Below are positions 1 to 7,260 of a stretch of DNA of 64,000 nt, piece after piece; within the stretch, counting starts at the first letter, position 1; the number at the start of each line of letters is the position of its first letter. The notes below the pieces were generated by a model. The model was given only the letters and a program-made list of their open reading frames with translations, did no database searches and was not told where the DNA came from. Source of the stretch: Mesorhizobium sp. GbtcB19 (GTDB taxonomy: Bacteria > Pseudomonadota > Alphaproteobacteria > Rhizobiales > Rhizobiaceae). The position numbers were made by a program, and so were the translations under genes. The stretch is taken from NCBI RefSeq assembly GCF_019091085.1, contig NZ_JAGXJY010000001.1, positions 248,001 through 312,000 of the forward strand. Direction: 5' to 3'.

Positions 1-255
1 TGCCTTGCCGTCCTTTCGCCGATCAAGCCTCAAGCCGTCTTCTGCATGATTGTCATTTGCGGCCTGCGGCAAGCGCTGGCGGGCCACCAGCCACAGACAA
101 GCCGCCCCAAGCGCATCGTGTTTGGCGAGCCAACTCCAGGCCGGCCGAGTGCCGCGAAAGCGCACAGGTGGCTCGGGCGGCTTGTTGTCATTGTCGGCGG
201 CCAGGATCCGATCTGCTGCCTGTTCTAGCAGTTTGCATCGTGCGGCGGCGTTCAT
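1..255 (-). CDS. Hypothetical protein, partial (C-terminus beyond window)
   Basis: An open frame starts with ATG at 255 and stays open to the left edge, giving 85 residues without a stop. Its ATG overlaps the TGA of the upstream initiator-like gene in an ATGA, so the two are probably translationally coupled. The visible part is basic and proline-rich, with a Trp-rich segment (WSWLAKHDALGAACLWLVARQ) near residues 40-60. I recognise no domain. Its place directly after the initiator-like gene suggests a replication accessory or regulatory role, as for the gene after a phage O-type initiator. This is inference from position only. Confidence 0.6.
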   Translation of the reverse strand, partial: MNAAARCKLLEQAADRILAADNDNKPPEPPVRFRGTRPAWSWLAKHDALGAACLWLVARQRLPQAANDNHAEDGLRLDRRKDGKA

Positions 256-1529
256 GCTGCCTCCGGTTCGTACACTAGATCGAGAATCTCCTGCGGCGCA
301 CGGCGAAATCTTCCATCGGGAAGCAATGTGAACCTGTGAAAGTCGAGGCAGTCAGTCGATTCCACTTCATCGCGTCCGCACGCTTGCGCCAAACGCTGCA
401 ATCGCTCCTGGCCTTCGTCTTGTTTCTTGCTGCTGTTGGATTCTATGACAATCTCAAGGATGCCAGACGGCGCGCCCTCGATTACGCCATCGGTCGTTCC
501 GGGCTCGATGAGGTGAAACACTATAACTTTATCGCCCGCGACGTTCTCCGTCATCTCGGCGCGCTCAATCTCGACGTGCCTCGCCGCGGCCTTTGCTGCA
601 GGCGTCGTGCGGTTGTCGTTGGCGGGTGGCGGCTGCCGTATAACCTTGCGGTCGGCTTCGTCGTAACGCTCCTCGGCAAGCCACTTCTCGAGCGGCATTC
701 GCCTCTTGCCCGGCTTCGCGCTGGCTGCCCAAGCCGCAGCCCGCTCAGCGATACGGTCAACATCGGGATCAGCGATAGCGGCAAAGGCCGCCTTACTGGC
801 TTGCCGGCTGCCGTATTTGCCGTAGGCAGCCCACACGCGCTCGAAACCCGCCGTAGCCGCCCCGGTGGCCCCGATAGGGCCAGCCGGGTGCGGCGCCCCA
901 GCGGCGGATACATCAGTACCCTTACCCGTCTCCGGGTCTTTCGTACCCGGGTCGGGTAAGAGAGTCTTCGTCCCGATAGAGTGGGACGCATCACTGCTTA
1001 GTGTTCCGGTAGAGCGGGACACCTCTGTCCCGGTAGAATGGGACGCTAAGGGATTATCATTAGCGTCCCGGTAAGGTGGGACGCTAATCGGTGATGGGGT
1101 TGGTAATGTTCCCTGGGTTGCCAGTTCAAGCACATTTAGCACCGGCACGTAGCGCGAAGCGCCGCGGCCTTTGCCGACGAATGTACGGACTAGCCAACCT
1201 GTCTCAATCAACAAAATGATCGCACGCTGAACAGCCGACCGCGAAAGATTGCGCGCACCGTCTGGCGCACGTCCACGCATCGTGGCTACGATATGCCTAA
1301 CGGAGGCAAGAGCGTCACCGTATGTGTGCATGTACCAGCCGATAAGAAAGCGATAGACGGTGCGGGCGGGCTCAGTAAGGCGCTCATCGTAATCAATCAA
1401 CTGGGACATGCGGAACTGGGCCACTGGACCGTGAGCTTCGCCTACTTCGTGGGTCCAATATGCTCGGGTGGATCCGGTTTCTTCAGGTAGCGTTTTCAAC
1501 ACAGGCGACGGCCTCTCTAGCAAGTTCAT
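252..1529 (-). CDS. Winged-helix replication-initiator-like protein
   Basis: About 425 residues from the ATG at 1529. Residues about 45-130 look like a winged helix-turn-helix: a helical stretch beginning LTEPARTVYRFLIGWYMHTY, then LSRSAVQRAIILLIETGWLV and a basic wing (GKGRGASRY). A low-complexity Ser/Thr/Gly linker follows, and its DNA contains four 18-bp dyad repeats. The C-terminal part is charged and ends beside the next gene. Initiators of the lambda O and plasmid Rep type place their origin iterons inside the gene in this way. There is no good ribosome site at 1529; ATG 1409 is an alternative and would remove a 47-base overlap with the upstream gene. The HTH call is firm, the initiator role is inferred. 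Confidence 0.65.
   Translation of the reverse strand: MNLLERPSPVLKTLPEETGSTRAYWTHEVGEAHGPVAQFRMSQLIDYDERLTEPARTVYRFLIGWYMHTYGDALASVRHIVATMRGRAPDGARNLSRSAVQRAIILLIETGWLVRTFVGKGRGASRYVPVLNVLELATQGTLPTPSPISVPPYRDANDNPLASHSTGTEVSRSTGTLSSDASHSIGTKTLLPDPGTKDPETGKGTDVSAAGAPHPAGPIGATGAATAGFERVWAAYGKYGSRQASKAAFAAIADPDVDRIAERAAAWAASAKPGKRRMPLEKWLAEERYDEADRKVIRQPPPANDNRTTPAAKAAARHVEIERAEMTENVAGDKVIVFHLIEPGTTDGVIEGAPSGILEIVIESNSSKKQDEGQERLQRLAQACGRDEVESTDCLDFHRFTLLPDGRFRRAPQEILDLVYEPEAA
921..960. repeat. Inverted repeat beside the iterons
   Basis: CTTACCCG at 921-928 and CGGGTAAG at 953-960 form the outer arms, and CCGGGT with ACCCGG form inner arms around a short loop. The dyad lies 9 bases from the first iteron, inside the coding sequence. 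It may be a structural part of an origin, or a protein-binding site. Confidence 0.6.
970..1082. repeat. Four 18-bp dyad iterons inside the initiator-like gene (putative origin)
   Basis: Four copies of GTCCCGGTAGANTGGGAC occur at 970-987, 1003-1020, 1027-1044 and 1065-1082. Each has 5-bp arms GTCCC/GGGAC around an 8-base centre; the second has one arm mismatch (GTTCC). The last copy extends to a perfect 10-bp-arm dyad (TTAGCGTCCC/GGGACGCTAA). The repeats force the translated repeat HSTGT/RSTGT/HSIGT. Lambda ori has the same design: four 18-bp dyad iterons in the middle of gene O. Function as an origin is inference. Confidence 0.6.
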
Positions 1530-1713
1530 CTGCAACGGCTGGCGGGAAGGTAACTGCGGCACCACCAAAGTGCTGCGGCCCGTAAACGCGCCACCCATTG
1601 CCCGCTCGCGTCAGTTTCAAATCATAGAGGCGCACGCCGTTTTCTAGCTCGGCGTCGAAGCGAGCACGCACGTTGCCGGCAGCTAGTTGGGGTCGAATTG
1701 CGAGGATTCTCAT
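1483..1713 (-). CDS. Small conserved-looking protein, unknown function
   Basis: 76 residues from the ATG at 1713, which has a strong ribosome site (GGGAG about 6-10 bases upstream on the minus strand). A longer reading from 1782 exists but lacks such a site. The protein has alternating beta-like segments (GVRLYDLKLTRAGNGWRVYG) followed by an amphipathic helix, loosely recalling SpoVG-type folds, but I would not assign that family. It lies between the AlpA-like regulator and the initiator-like gene on the same strand and ends inside or just before the latter, so it is probably co-transcribed with them. Confidence 0.6.
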   Translation of the reverse strand: MRILAIRPQLAAGNVRARFDAELENGVRLYDLKLTRAGNGWRVYGPQHFGGAAVTFPPAVADELAREAVACVENAT

Positions 1714-1921
1714 CCTATCTCCCTCCGGCAATGCTTGCCGACGGTGGGTTGGCGCCTGGTCAACGTGTGAAAATGTTGCCAAGAAAGTCGTCGACCGCGG
1801 TAAGCGTCATCAAAGCGCGCGTCGTCAGGGCGCTCGCGCGCCCTGCCGTAATGATTTTCCATTTTCATCAGTCCTGGTGGGTGGTAGGGCTTCTTGGCGC
1901 CAGTAAGATCGCCAGCGTCTT

Positions 1922-2116
1922 TCAGGCTGCTCGGGCTGCGATGCGGTCAGCAATCCAGGTGCGCACCTCAGACGCCACGAAAGCAATCCTCTTTTCACCG
2001 AGCGGCACAGCGCGCGGGAAGCGCCCTTCCCGACGGTATCGATTCAACATAGACCGTGACAAGGATGTCAGGCGGGCCGCGTCATTCAAAGAAAGTAGCT
2101 GGTGGTTGTCGTTCAT
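1922..2116 (-). CDS. AlpA-family / MerR-like excisionase-type regulator
   Basis: 64 residues. The segment LSLNDAARLTSLSRSMLNRY followed by RREGRFPRAVPLGEKRIAF is the typical AlpA/excisionase winged helix: a helix-turn-helix, then a wing that reads the site, and a C-terminal helix beginning VRTWI. A good ribosome site (GGAGG) sits 6 bases before the ATG. In P4-like islands AlpA activates int and may help excision. Here it is encoded downstream of the integrase on the same strand, behind an AT-rich spacer with its own promoter-like site. Confidence 0.88.
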   Translation of the reverse strand: MNDNHQLLSLNDAARLTSLSRSMLNRYRREGRFPRAVPLGEKRIAFVASEVRTWIADRIAARAA

Positions 2117-2298
2117 AATTCCTCCGTGCGCTCGGAAGATCCGGTCGCTATTAGACTCTGATCGTGAATGGTCTGATCTGGAGGTTTCGTCACGCTACGC
2201 GCGGCGCCGTCTCGTGGCGCTACGACCGGTTCACCGGCGGTTTGAGGCGGAAAACACCGCAGTCACATGTCGAGTCGACATTGACAATAGTACCAACA

Positions 2299-2327
2299 AA
2301 GTTAGCACATTTTTTCTAAAAAGTCAA
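2299..2327 (-). promoter_or_regulatory. Promoter-like site upstream of the alpA-like gene
   Basis: On the minus strand TTGACT (2327-2322) and TAACTT (2304-2299) are separated by exactly 17 bases in an AT-rich stretch. The site is about 180 bases before the alpA-like ATG, so it implies a long leader. A second TTGACA lies just upstream near 2354. Confidence 0.45.
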
Positions 2328-2352
2328 GCCAATCTCGCGAATTTTCAATGTG

Positions 2353-3696
2353 TCAAGTTATTTCTTTTATGTGCGACAGTACGCCACAGTAAGCCGCCCA
2401 GTCGTCCGCGAGCCGATGCCTCTTCTCTAGTGCATCACCACGCGCATAAGCTCGCTCAACCGCATCACCCACAGCATGGGCCAAAGCCATCTCGGCCAGC
2501 TCGCGCGGATGATCGGACGCCTCCGTTGCCCAGTCCTTGAACGCTGACCGCATGCCGTGAGGCGTAGCAATCTTCGGCTTGCCGTCTTCGCCAAGTTGCT
2601 TCGGGTCCACCCAGCCCTCGCGACCAGCCTTCCGTTCCGCAGCATCCATCCGCTTGATGACCGCGGCTAGCGTCATGTCGGAAAGCTCACCTCCGCGCAC
2701 CGCAGGGAATACGAGGTCGTTGTCTTCAAAACGCCGCGTGGCCTTCAGCAGAGCCACTGCGGCAAGAGACAGTGCTACCCGGTGTTCCTTGCCCGACTTC
2801 ATTCTCCTAGCCGGGATCACCCACATCCTTCCGACAAGGTCAATCTCCGACCATCTTGCGCCCCTGACCTCGCCGCTACGGGCGGCTGTGATGGTCGTGA
2901 ACTCCAACGCCCTAGCGCCCGCGCCTTCGACTGCTCGCAGTTTCGTCATAAACGCCGGCAACCGCCTCCACGGGAGCGCCGGATGGTTGCTGCTGTTGGC
3001 GATGGCATCGGGCTTGTGCAGGACGTGCTCGAGATTGCCCTTCCAGGCGGCCGGATTCGTGCCACTGCGCAACCCCTCTACCGTCGCAGCATCAAGCACA
3101 CGCTCAATGCGCTCTCGCAGCTTTTCAGCGGTCTCCTGCTTTTCACCCCACAGCGGCCGAACGACGGAAAGCACGTCCTGCACATCGATGCCAGCAATCG
3201 CCTTAGGGCGCAGCGGCGCCGCGTGATTGTTTAGAGTGTTGCGCCACCCTGCTTCCGTCTTAGCACCGCGCCAGCGTCCGGCTTTCACGGCCGCGTCAAT
3301 GTAATCGTCCGAATACTCGCCGAATGTCCTCAAGGCGCTTTTGGCCTTCGCCACCTCGATAGCCTGGATTCGCCGGTTGGCGACAGGATCTGTCCCTTGG
3401 CGCAGTAGACTCCGGGCCTCCTCGGCCTTCTGGCGTGCTTCGGCAAGCCCCACGGTATGTAACGGCCCCAGCCCCATCTCGCGCCGCTTGCCACCAAACC
3501 TGTAGTCCAAAATCCAGTATCTCGCCTTTCCTTTCGTAACCAGCCACAACCCACCGCCGTCGCGCAGCTTCTTCGCTTTGCTAACCTCGATTTTCTTGAC
3601 CGTTAGAACGTTCCGTGCATGGCTCCCCAAATCGCCGTTCCCCGCTTTTTCCCCGCTATTGGGTCGGTGGCTAGCAGTATACGACATGGACAGCAT
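2353..3696 (-). CDS. Tyrosine-type integrase (P4-like, DUF4102 arm-binding domain)
   Basis: About 447 residues. The N-terminal part (KKLRDGGGLWLVTKG, then RYWILDYRFGGKRREMGLGP) is the DUF4102 arm-type DNA-binding domain of P4/CP4 integrases. The catalytic domain keeps the full set of residues: Arg of TAARSGE (about 273), Lys of RRMKSGK, His-x-x-Arg of PHGMRS (about 380-383), His of LAHAVGD and Tyr of ERAYARG (about 417). It should catalyse insertion and excision of the element. Family members usually start nearer the KKI segment, so the first 30 residues may be over-called; ATG 3687 is an alternative and no start has a clear ribosome site. Confidence 0.95.
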   Translation of the reverse strand: MLSMSYTASHRPNSGEKAGNGDLGSHARNVLTVKKIEVSKAKKLRDGGGLWLVTKGKARYWILDYRFGGKRREMGLGPLHTVGLAEARQKAEEARSLLRQGTDPVANRRIQAIEVAKAKSALRTFGEYSDDYIDAAVKAGRWRGAKTEAGWRNTLNNHAAPLRPKAIAGIDVQDVLSVVRPLWGEKQETAEKLRERIERVLDAATVEGLRSGTNPAAWKGNLEHVLHKPDAIANSSNHPALPWRRLPAFMTKLRAVEGAGARALEFTTITAARSGEVRGARWSEIDLVGRMWVIPARRMKSGKEHRVALSLAAVALLKATRRFEDNDLVFPAVRGGELSDMTLAAVIKRMDAAERKAGREGWVDPKQLGEDGKPKIATPHGMRSAFKDWATEASDHPRELAEMALAHAVGDAVERAYARGDALEKRHRLADDWAAYCGVLSHIKEIT

Positions 3697-3719
3697 GGGC
3701 AACCGATTTGCATAATTTC

Positions 3720-3792
3720 AACGTGTTACACGTGCGTACGTGTGCGCTATGGTCACCAATGGTTACCAAAATGGCTCCGGCCCGGGGAGCCA
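3720..3792. promoter_or_regulatory. Cluster of short dyads upstream of the integrase (possible attachment/regulatory region)
   Basis: Three dyads are packed upstream of the integrase: ACACGT/ACGTGT around 3728-3743, a GGTCACCAATGGTTACC near-palindrome around 3751-3767, and TGGCTCC/GGAGCCA with a 7-base loop at 3772-3792. Such arrays are common at integrase promoters and att regions. I cannot tell which role applies. The remainder of 3793-4332 shows no recognisable gene apart from the weak frame at 4051. Confidence 0.35.
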
Positions 3793-4050
3793 ACTAACCT
3801 CAAGCACTGAACCGAAAGCCGAACGGCCGCTTTGCTGGCTGGATTCGTCATGGCCAACGCCGGACGAGATCGTCCGCAAAATCGCTTAGGCAGGAGCCTA
3901 GGACGAGCTCCTGGTGCCGTAGGTGACACACGCCAGAGAATGTATCGTTCTACACAATTCCCAATTGGTGGACTCGCCCGAAATATCGGCAGTTAATTCC
4001 CCATCAGCACAAAAAGGGACGGAGGGCCTCGAACATCGGGAGGAACGACA

Positions 4051-4251
4051 TTGCCTGCACAAAAAGAGGACTATCGGACCAATAGAGCCGACTATGTGAT
4101 TGCCGCGATGCAAGGCCGGGCGACTGCTGACAGCGGTCGCAATGAGAAGCTGAAGACACTTTGGCTGAGAGACAGACGATCCGCCAGATTGGCCGCGAAT
4201 CCGTGTGAAAGTTTGCCAGGACCAAGAAGGCCGACCCGCCCCGTCAGGTAA
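4051..4251 (+). CDS. Doubtful small open reading frame
   Basis: 66 codons from a TTG that follows a good purine-rich site (GGGAGG, 7 bases away). The product is basic, with no motif I recognise and no hydrophobic segment. Without the ribosome site I would dismiss it. It is listed because it is the only plausible protein in an otherwise empty 630-base stretch. Confidence 0.22.
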   Translation: MPAQKEDYRTNRADYVIAAMQGRATADSGRNEKLKTLWLRDRRSARLAANPCESLPGPRRPTRPVR

Positions 4252-4332
4252 TCTTGCGCGCGGCTCGAAAAAGGCCCGCGGTCAAAGGCGATGACAGCGG
4301 GCCAAAGGAGAGCGCCATAAGAACTGCCTGCC

Positions 4333-4524
4333 TCAGGCGGGTACGCCTTCATGGATGGCTTTCCTGATCTCGGAGCGGAACTCCGGCGTATCGTGCTCCC
4401 CATGAACAGACACCGCGTGTTGTACCGCTGCCTCAATCAGCTCGTCCTCGCGATCTGCCGAGATCGCGACCGTGCACTTCATTTCACTCGGGAATTCTCG
4501 GCAGTCTATGTATTTGCGTGCCAT
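4333..4524 (-). CDS. DUF1059 family protein
   Basis: 63 residues matching the DUF1059 pattern: MARKYIDCREFPSEMKCTV at the start, then a helix (EDELIEAAVQHAV), HGEHDTPEFRSEI and a short end. Full-length members are about 60 residues. A strong ribosome site (GGGAGG, 6 bases) precedes the ATG. Function is unknown for the family; the two conserved Cys may bind metal or be redox active. It stands alone, with no operon partner. Confidence 0.88.
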   Translation of the reverse strand: MARKYIDCREFPSEMKCTVAISADREDELIEAAVQHAVSVHGEHDTPEFRSEIRKAIHEGVPA

Positions 4525-4872
4525 CGGTTCCTCCCTGGAAATCCTGCCGTTTCAGGCAACGAAACAGGATACTCCTGCCGGCTGACTTCGGAAAGCCTCT
4601 GACAAGCCGACACGGCAGGCCGCCAGCACCCGCGCTCTTGCAGATCGCGTCCACCACTAAAACGTCCGGCGTCTTCCCGGCCCACGACGCGCGCCCCAGT
4701 GCGCTGTGCTCGGCCGCAAGGGCGGTATCGCTTGCCGAGAGCTTCCGCGATCACACCATGTCGCGCTGGCGAACATTAGCTATCATGCAGGTGAAGATAT
4801 TCTCGCGGGCCGGCGCCGGGTTTAACCCCAACCAGGCAGCGGCGCCGTTCACTTGGTGGCAACCTGAAAATG

Positions 4873-4910
4873 AAGGGCTCGTTCCCGTTTGGGCGAGCCC
4901 TTATTCTTTC
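4873..4910 (+). terminator. Intrinsic terminator-like hairpin
   Basis: AAGGGCTCG (4873-4881) pairs perfectly with CGAGCCCTT (4894-4902) around a 12-base loop and is followed by ATTCTTTC. No protein gene ends here on the plus strand. The upstream stretch 4790-4870 contains another dyad (GGCGCC at both ends of a 35-base span), so a short untranslated RNA may end at this site. Confidence 0.55.
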
Positions 4911-4967
4911 CGGTGGAAGCCGGCATGATGTCTCAATTCGAGACCAAAATCATGGCCCGGATTTTGC

Positions 4968-5078
4968 ACCGTAGAGATTGCCGGTGTTCCTCCCACTGGT
5001 CCTGATCGCGGGGATCGGGCAGAACTTTCGCCGGGCTTGAGGATTGGGGACAATCTTCGCCCGGCGAGTTTTCTTTTC
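4968..5078 (+). ncRNA. Candidate trans-acting sRNA with anti-Shine-Dalgarno loop
   Basis: Three consecutive hairpins can be drawn. The first is CCGGTG/CACTGG (4981-4999) with a 7-base loop TTCCTCC. The second is CCTGATC/GATCGGG (5001-5019). The third is a long terminator stem (5028-5067) followed by GTTTTCTTTTC. A CCTCC loop complementary to ribosome binding sites, ahead of an intrinsic terminator, is the layout of rhizobial aSD sRNAs such as the alpha-r14/NfeR1 type. The 5' end is a guess; a weak promoter-like pair lies near 4942-4970. The homology is not proven. Confidence 0.5.
5028..5078 (+). terminator. Strong intrinsic terminator
   Basis: TCGCCGGGC (5028-5036) pairs perfectly with GCCCGGCGA (5059-5067). 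An inner stem GAGGATTG/CAATCTTC extends it with one G-T pair, and GTTTTCTTTTC follows. No coding gene precedes it on this strand, so it most likely ends the candidate sRNA. Confidence 0.7.
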
Positions 5079-5120
5079 AATCCAGCAGATCATCTCTCTC
5101 AGCGTCGGCGCTATCAGTGC

Positions 5121-5216
5121 GGCAACGCGTTCACCTTTCCTTTGCAGCCCGCCTCGGTTCCTGAACCCGAGAGCGCCGGGCTTCGATCGATAGCCTTCAT
5201 AGCAAATTTGTGCAGG
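5121..5216. repeat. Degenerate copy of the TACGGTGAC element (copy 1)
   Basis: The inner part matches the other copies (CCTTTCCTTT, GCCCGCCTCGGTTCCTGAA, and TAGCCTTCATAGCAAATTTG identical to 7585-7604), but both terminal inverted repeats are lost. It lies between the sRNA candidate and the TadG-like gene. Confidence 0.65.
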
Positions 5217-5393
5217 TCGGGCGGCCTGAAGGTCCGCGACTTGCAACTGCCAAATGTCGCAGTCCAGAACGTTCGGTGGTCTTAGGTCGTCCGACGCAAA
5301 GGTCTGCCAGACCCCCTTGCTAAAGTCCCAAATATAAGAATATCCTAAAATTGCGAGGAATGTCAGCGGCACAGGGGCAAGGGGGTGGCTGCG

Positions 5394-6887
5394 ATGTTTC
5401 GGGGGATTCGTGCGTTTTGGAAGGATCAACGCGGCGTGGCGATGATCCTGGTCGCGATCATGTTGCCGGTCCTCATCGGCTTCGCGGTGCTAGCCATAGA
5501 CATGAGCCGGGCCACCTCTTTGCACAACGACCTGCAAAAGGGAGCCGACGCCATGGCTTTGGCGTCGGCGGCCGAGCTGGACGGAAGGTCTGACAGCATT
5601 ACGCGCGCCGACCGTGCGTTGGCGGCCCTTCTGTCAAACAAGTATCAGTTTGCCAGCGGTTCTGATGTCCCCACGGTGCTTGCCAGAGCTGGCGTGACGC
5701 GTCGCTACCTGCGCTCGCTCCCGCCATCCGACGACACAGCGATCCGAGTGCAGGACGTCATCACTGATGAGGTGAACGACTCGAAGAACGCGCAACTGGT
5801 GGAGGTCACCGTCACTCCGGTAGGCTTCGACGCGATCTTTCCCGTCTTCGGCAGTTCCACCAGCGATTCCTTCACCATAGGCGCGGTCGCCGTTGCCGGC
5901 TTCAAGCAGTCAATCTGCGAGACTGTCCCGATCTTCATGTGCAACCCATTCGAGACGACAACCCCAGCTACCAGCAAGACCATTCAACAGGCCTTTGCTG
6001 CCGGCGACACCTACAGCCGTGAATTTCGCATTCTCAAGGTCGATTCCAATCCAGGCCCTGGGAACTTTGGATTGATCGATAACAACTTGACTTCGCTGAG
6101 GGATGCTATCGCCACTGGAACGGCCGGGACATGCTACAGCCGTGACGCTCTCACAACCAAGACCGGTGTCACGCTCGGGCAAGTGAACGCCGGCTTGAAC
6201 GTGCGGTTCGATATCTACAGCCAGTCCTTGAAGAAGCAGGACAGAAATTGGCAGTACCGGCCAGCGACCAATGTTCGCAAGGGCGCAAGCAAAACCAGTA
6301 ACTGCAACAAATACGACGTCGCCACGGACGGATCCGCGCTGCCTCTTCCATCGGGAACCAATTACGATTCCTCCAAGGGCATGACCGACAAGATCACCTC
6401 GCAAAGCTTCTGGAATACCTACTGGGCCACCAACCACAAAAACGCGGCCTACCCTAACGTCCCCGCGGCGAGCCATCCGTTGCGGACAACCACGTTGCCG
6501 GCATCTCGATATGACGTCTACAAGTACGAGATTTCGCACGGCCTGGTCGGGGACAAATCCAAGGGGCCTTCTAACGAAGTTGGAACCCCCTCTTGCTTCA
6601 AGGGTGACACGCCGACCGGGGACCCTGACCGGCGCCTGCTGAATATGGCGATCGTGAATTGCCTTTCTGACGCCACGAAAATCAATGGCCATACGCAACT
6701 CCGGCCGGACGGATACGCCAGCGTTTTCCTCATCAGTCCGATCCAGAAGCAGAACAAGAACGATGATGACGAGTCGTCGACCGGAGCCGAGAAACCGATC
6801 AGCTTGGAGATTGTGGACGTCGACGGACCGTTCGGAAACGGCACACTCGACAAGGCGCTGCGGAACGAAGCGCAGCTTTACCGGTAA
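5394..6887 (+). CDS. TadG-like / TadE-family pilus-associated protein
   Basis: 497 residues from the ATG at 5394 (AGGGGG 10 bases upstream). The N-terminus WKDQRGVAMILVAIMLPVL continuing into a hydrophobic helix is the Flp/TadG-type prepilin-like segment: a short basic head, one membrane helix, then a SRATSLHNDLQKGADAMALA stretch typical of TadG. The remainder is a large Ser/Thr-rich extracellular domain with several Cys (CETVPIFMCNPF and later CFKGD, NCLSD) that may form disulfides. TadG proteins sit in the envelope and assist tight-adherence pili. No tad secretion gene is in the window, so it is an orphan that may use machinery encoded elsewhere. Confidence 0.8.
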   Translation: MFRGIRAFWKDQRGVAMILVAIMLPVLIGFAVLAIDMSRATSLHNDLQKGADAMALASAAELDGRSDSITRADRALAALLSNKYQFASGSDVPTVLARAGVTRRYLRSLPPSDDTAIRVQDVITDEVNDSKNAQLVEVTVTPVGFDAIFPVFGSSTSDSFTIGAVAVAGFKQSICETVPIFMCNPFETTTPATSKTIQQAFAAGDTYSREFRILKVDSNPGPGNFGLIDNNLTSLRDAIATGTAGTCYSRDALTTKTGVTLGQVNAGLNVRFDIYSQSLKKQDRNWQYRPATNVRKGASKTSNCNKYDVATDGSALPLPSGTNYDSSKGMTDKITSQSFWNTYWATNHKNAAYPNVPAASHPLRTTTLPASRYDVYKYEISHGLVGDKSKGPSNEVGTPSCFKGDTPTGDPDRRLLNMAIVNCLSDATKINGHTQLRPDGYASVFLISPIQKQNKNDDDESSTGAEKPISLEIVDVDGPFGNGTLDKALRNEAQLYR

Positions 6888-6987
6888 GCAAACGAAAGGC
6901 CCGCTGGCCGCCAGGTGGCGCTCTTAAGCTTCCATTTCCTTTCGAGCGGTAGGTTCGGCGCGGAACATTTCGGGAGTTGTCCGATCC

Positions 6988-7230
6988 GTGTCAGTGCATG
7001 CCTTCCCAATCAGCCGAGAACTTCCCGCCATTCGAATCGTGGCCAGCGCAATTGCTCGGCTTCCCAGCGACGAGGCGGCTAAGCTCTGGAGGGAAACTGC
7101 TACGCATCTGCTTTCCGTCGCGATCGAACGCGGCCAGAATATCAATGATGCGCGGGCCGAAGTCCGTCGCTTCTTCGACGCGGTTCAGTCGGCTCTGCAC
7201 AGCAAGCCATCCGTCCAGCCGGTATCCTGA
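6988..7230 (+). CDS. Small rhizobial protein, possibly DUF6074-like
   Basis: 80 residues from a GTG at 6988 with CGGGAG about 11 bases upstream. The sequence is helical, with an initial IRIVASAIARLPSDEAAKLW segment and a closing VRRFFDAVQSAL helix. The last motif recalls the rhizobial DUF6074 proteins, but this is from memory of the pattern and not certain. Codon use fits a real gene: acidic and basic residues alternate as in a helical bundle. Function is unknown and there is no operon partner. Confidence 0.55.
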   Translation: MSVHAFPISRELPAIRIVASAIARLPSDEAAKLWRETATHLLSVAIERGQNINDARAEVRRFFDAVQSALHSKPSVQPVS

Positions 7231-7260
7231 GAAAGCCTCGCTGCCGGTCCCGCTTTAGAA

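Larger units (their letters stand above)
1..3800. mobile_element. One end of an integrative element with integrase and replication module
   Basis: An integrase, an AlpA-type regulator and an initiator-like gene lie in a row on the minus strand with two small genes, and none of them belongs to the core chromosome. The left end lies outside the window. The right end should lie upstream of the integrase, between about 3700 and 4300. I found no tRNA fragment or other recognisable attachment site there, so the boundary at 3800 is a guess. The class (ICE, plasmid-like island or satellite) cannot be told from this end alone; no conjugation or capsid gene is visible. Confidence 0.6.

Noticed and set aside
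970-1082. CRISPR array
   Set aside because: The four repeats are only 18 bases with irregular gaps of 6-20 bases, lie within a coding frame, and have dyad symmetry typical of protein-binding iterons.
2698-3226. Long open frames opposite the integrase gene
   Set aside because: They are antisense shadows: arginine/serine-rich, without domains or ribosome sites, and the opposite strand carries all integrase motifs.
3720-3900. Possible tRNA remnant near the integrase
   Set aside because: I looked for a T-arm (GGTTCGAATC-like) and an acceptor stem on both strands and found none.
4518-4928. 136-codon plus-strand frame over the DUF1059 gene and terminator
   Set aside because: It crosses the gene's ribosome site and an intrinsic terminator and has shadow-like composition.
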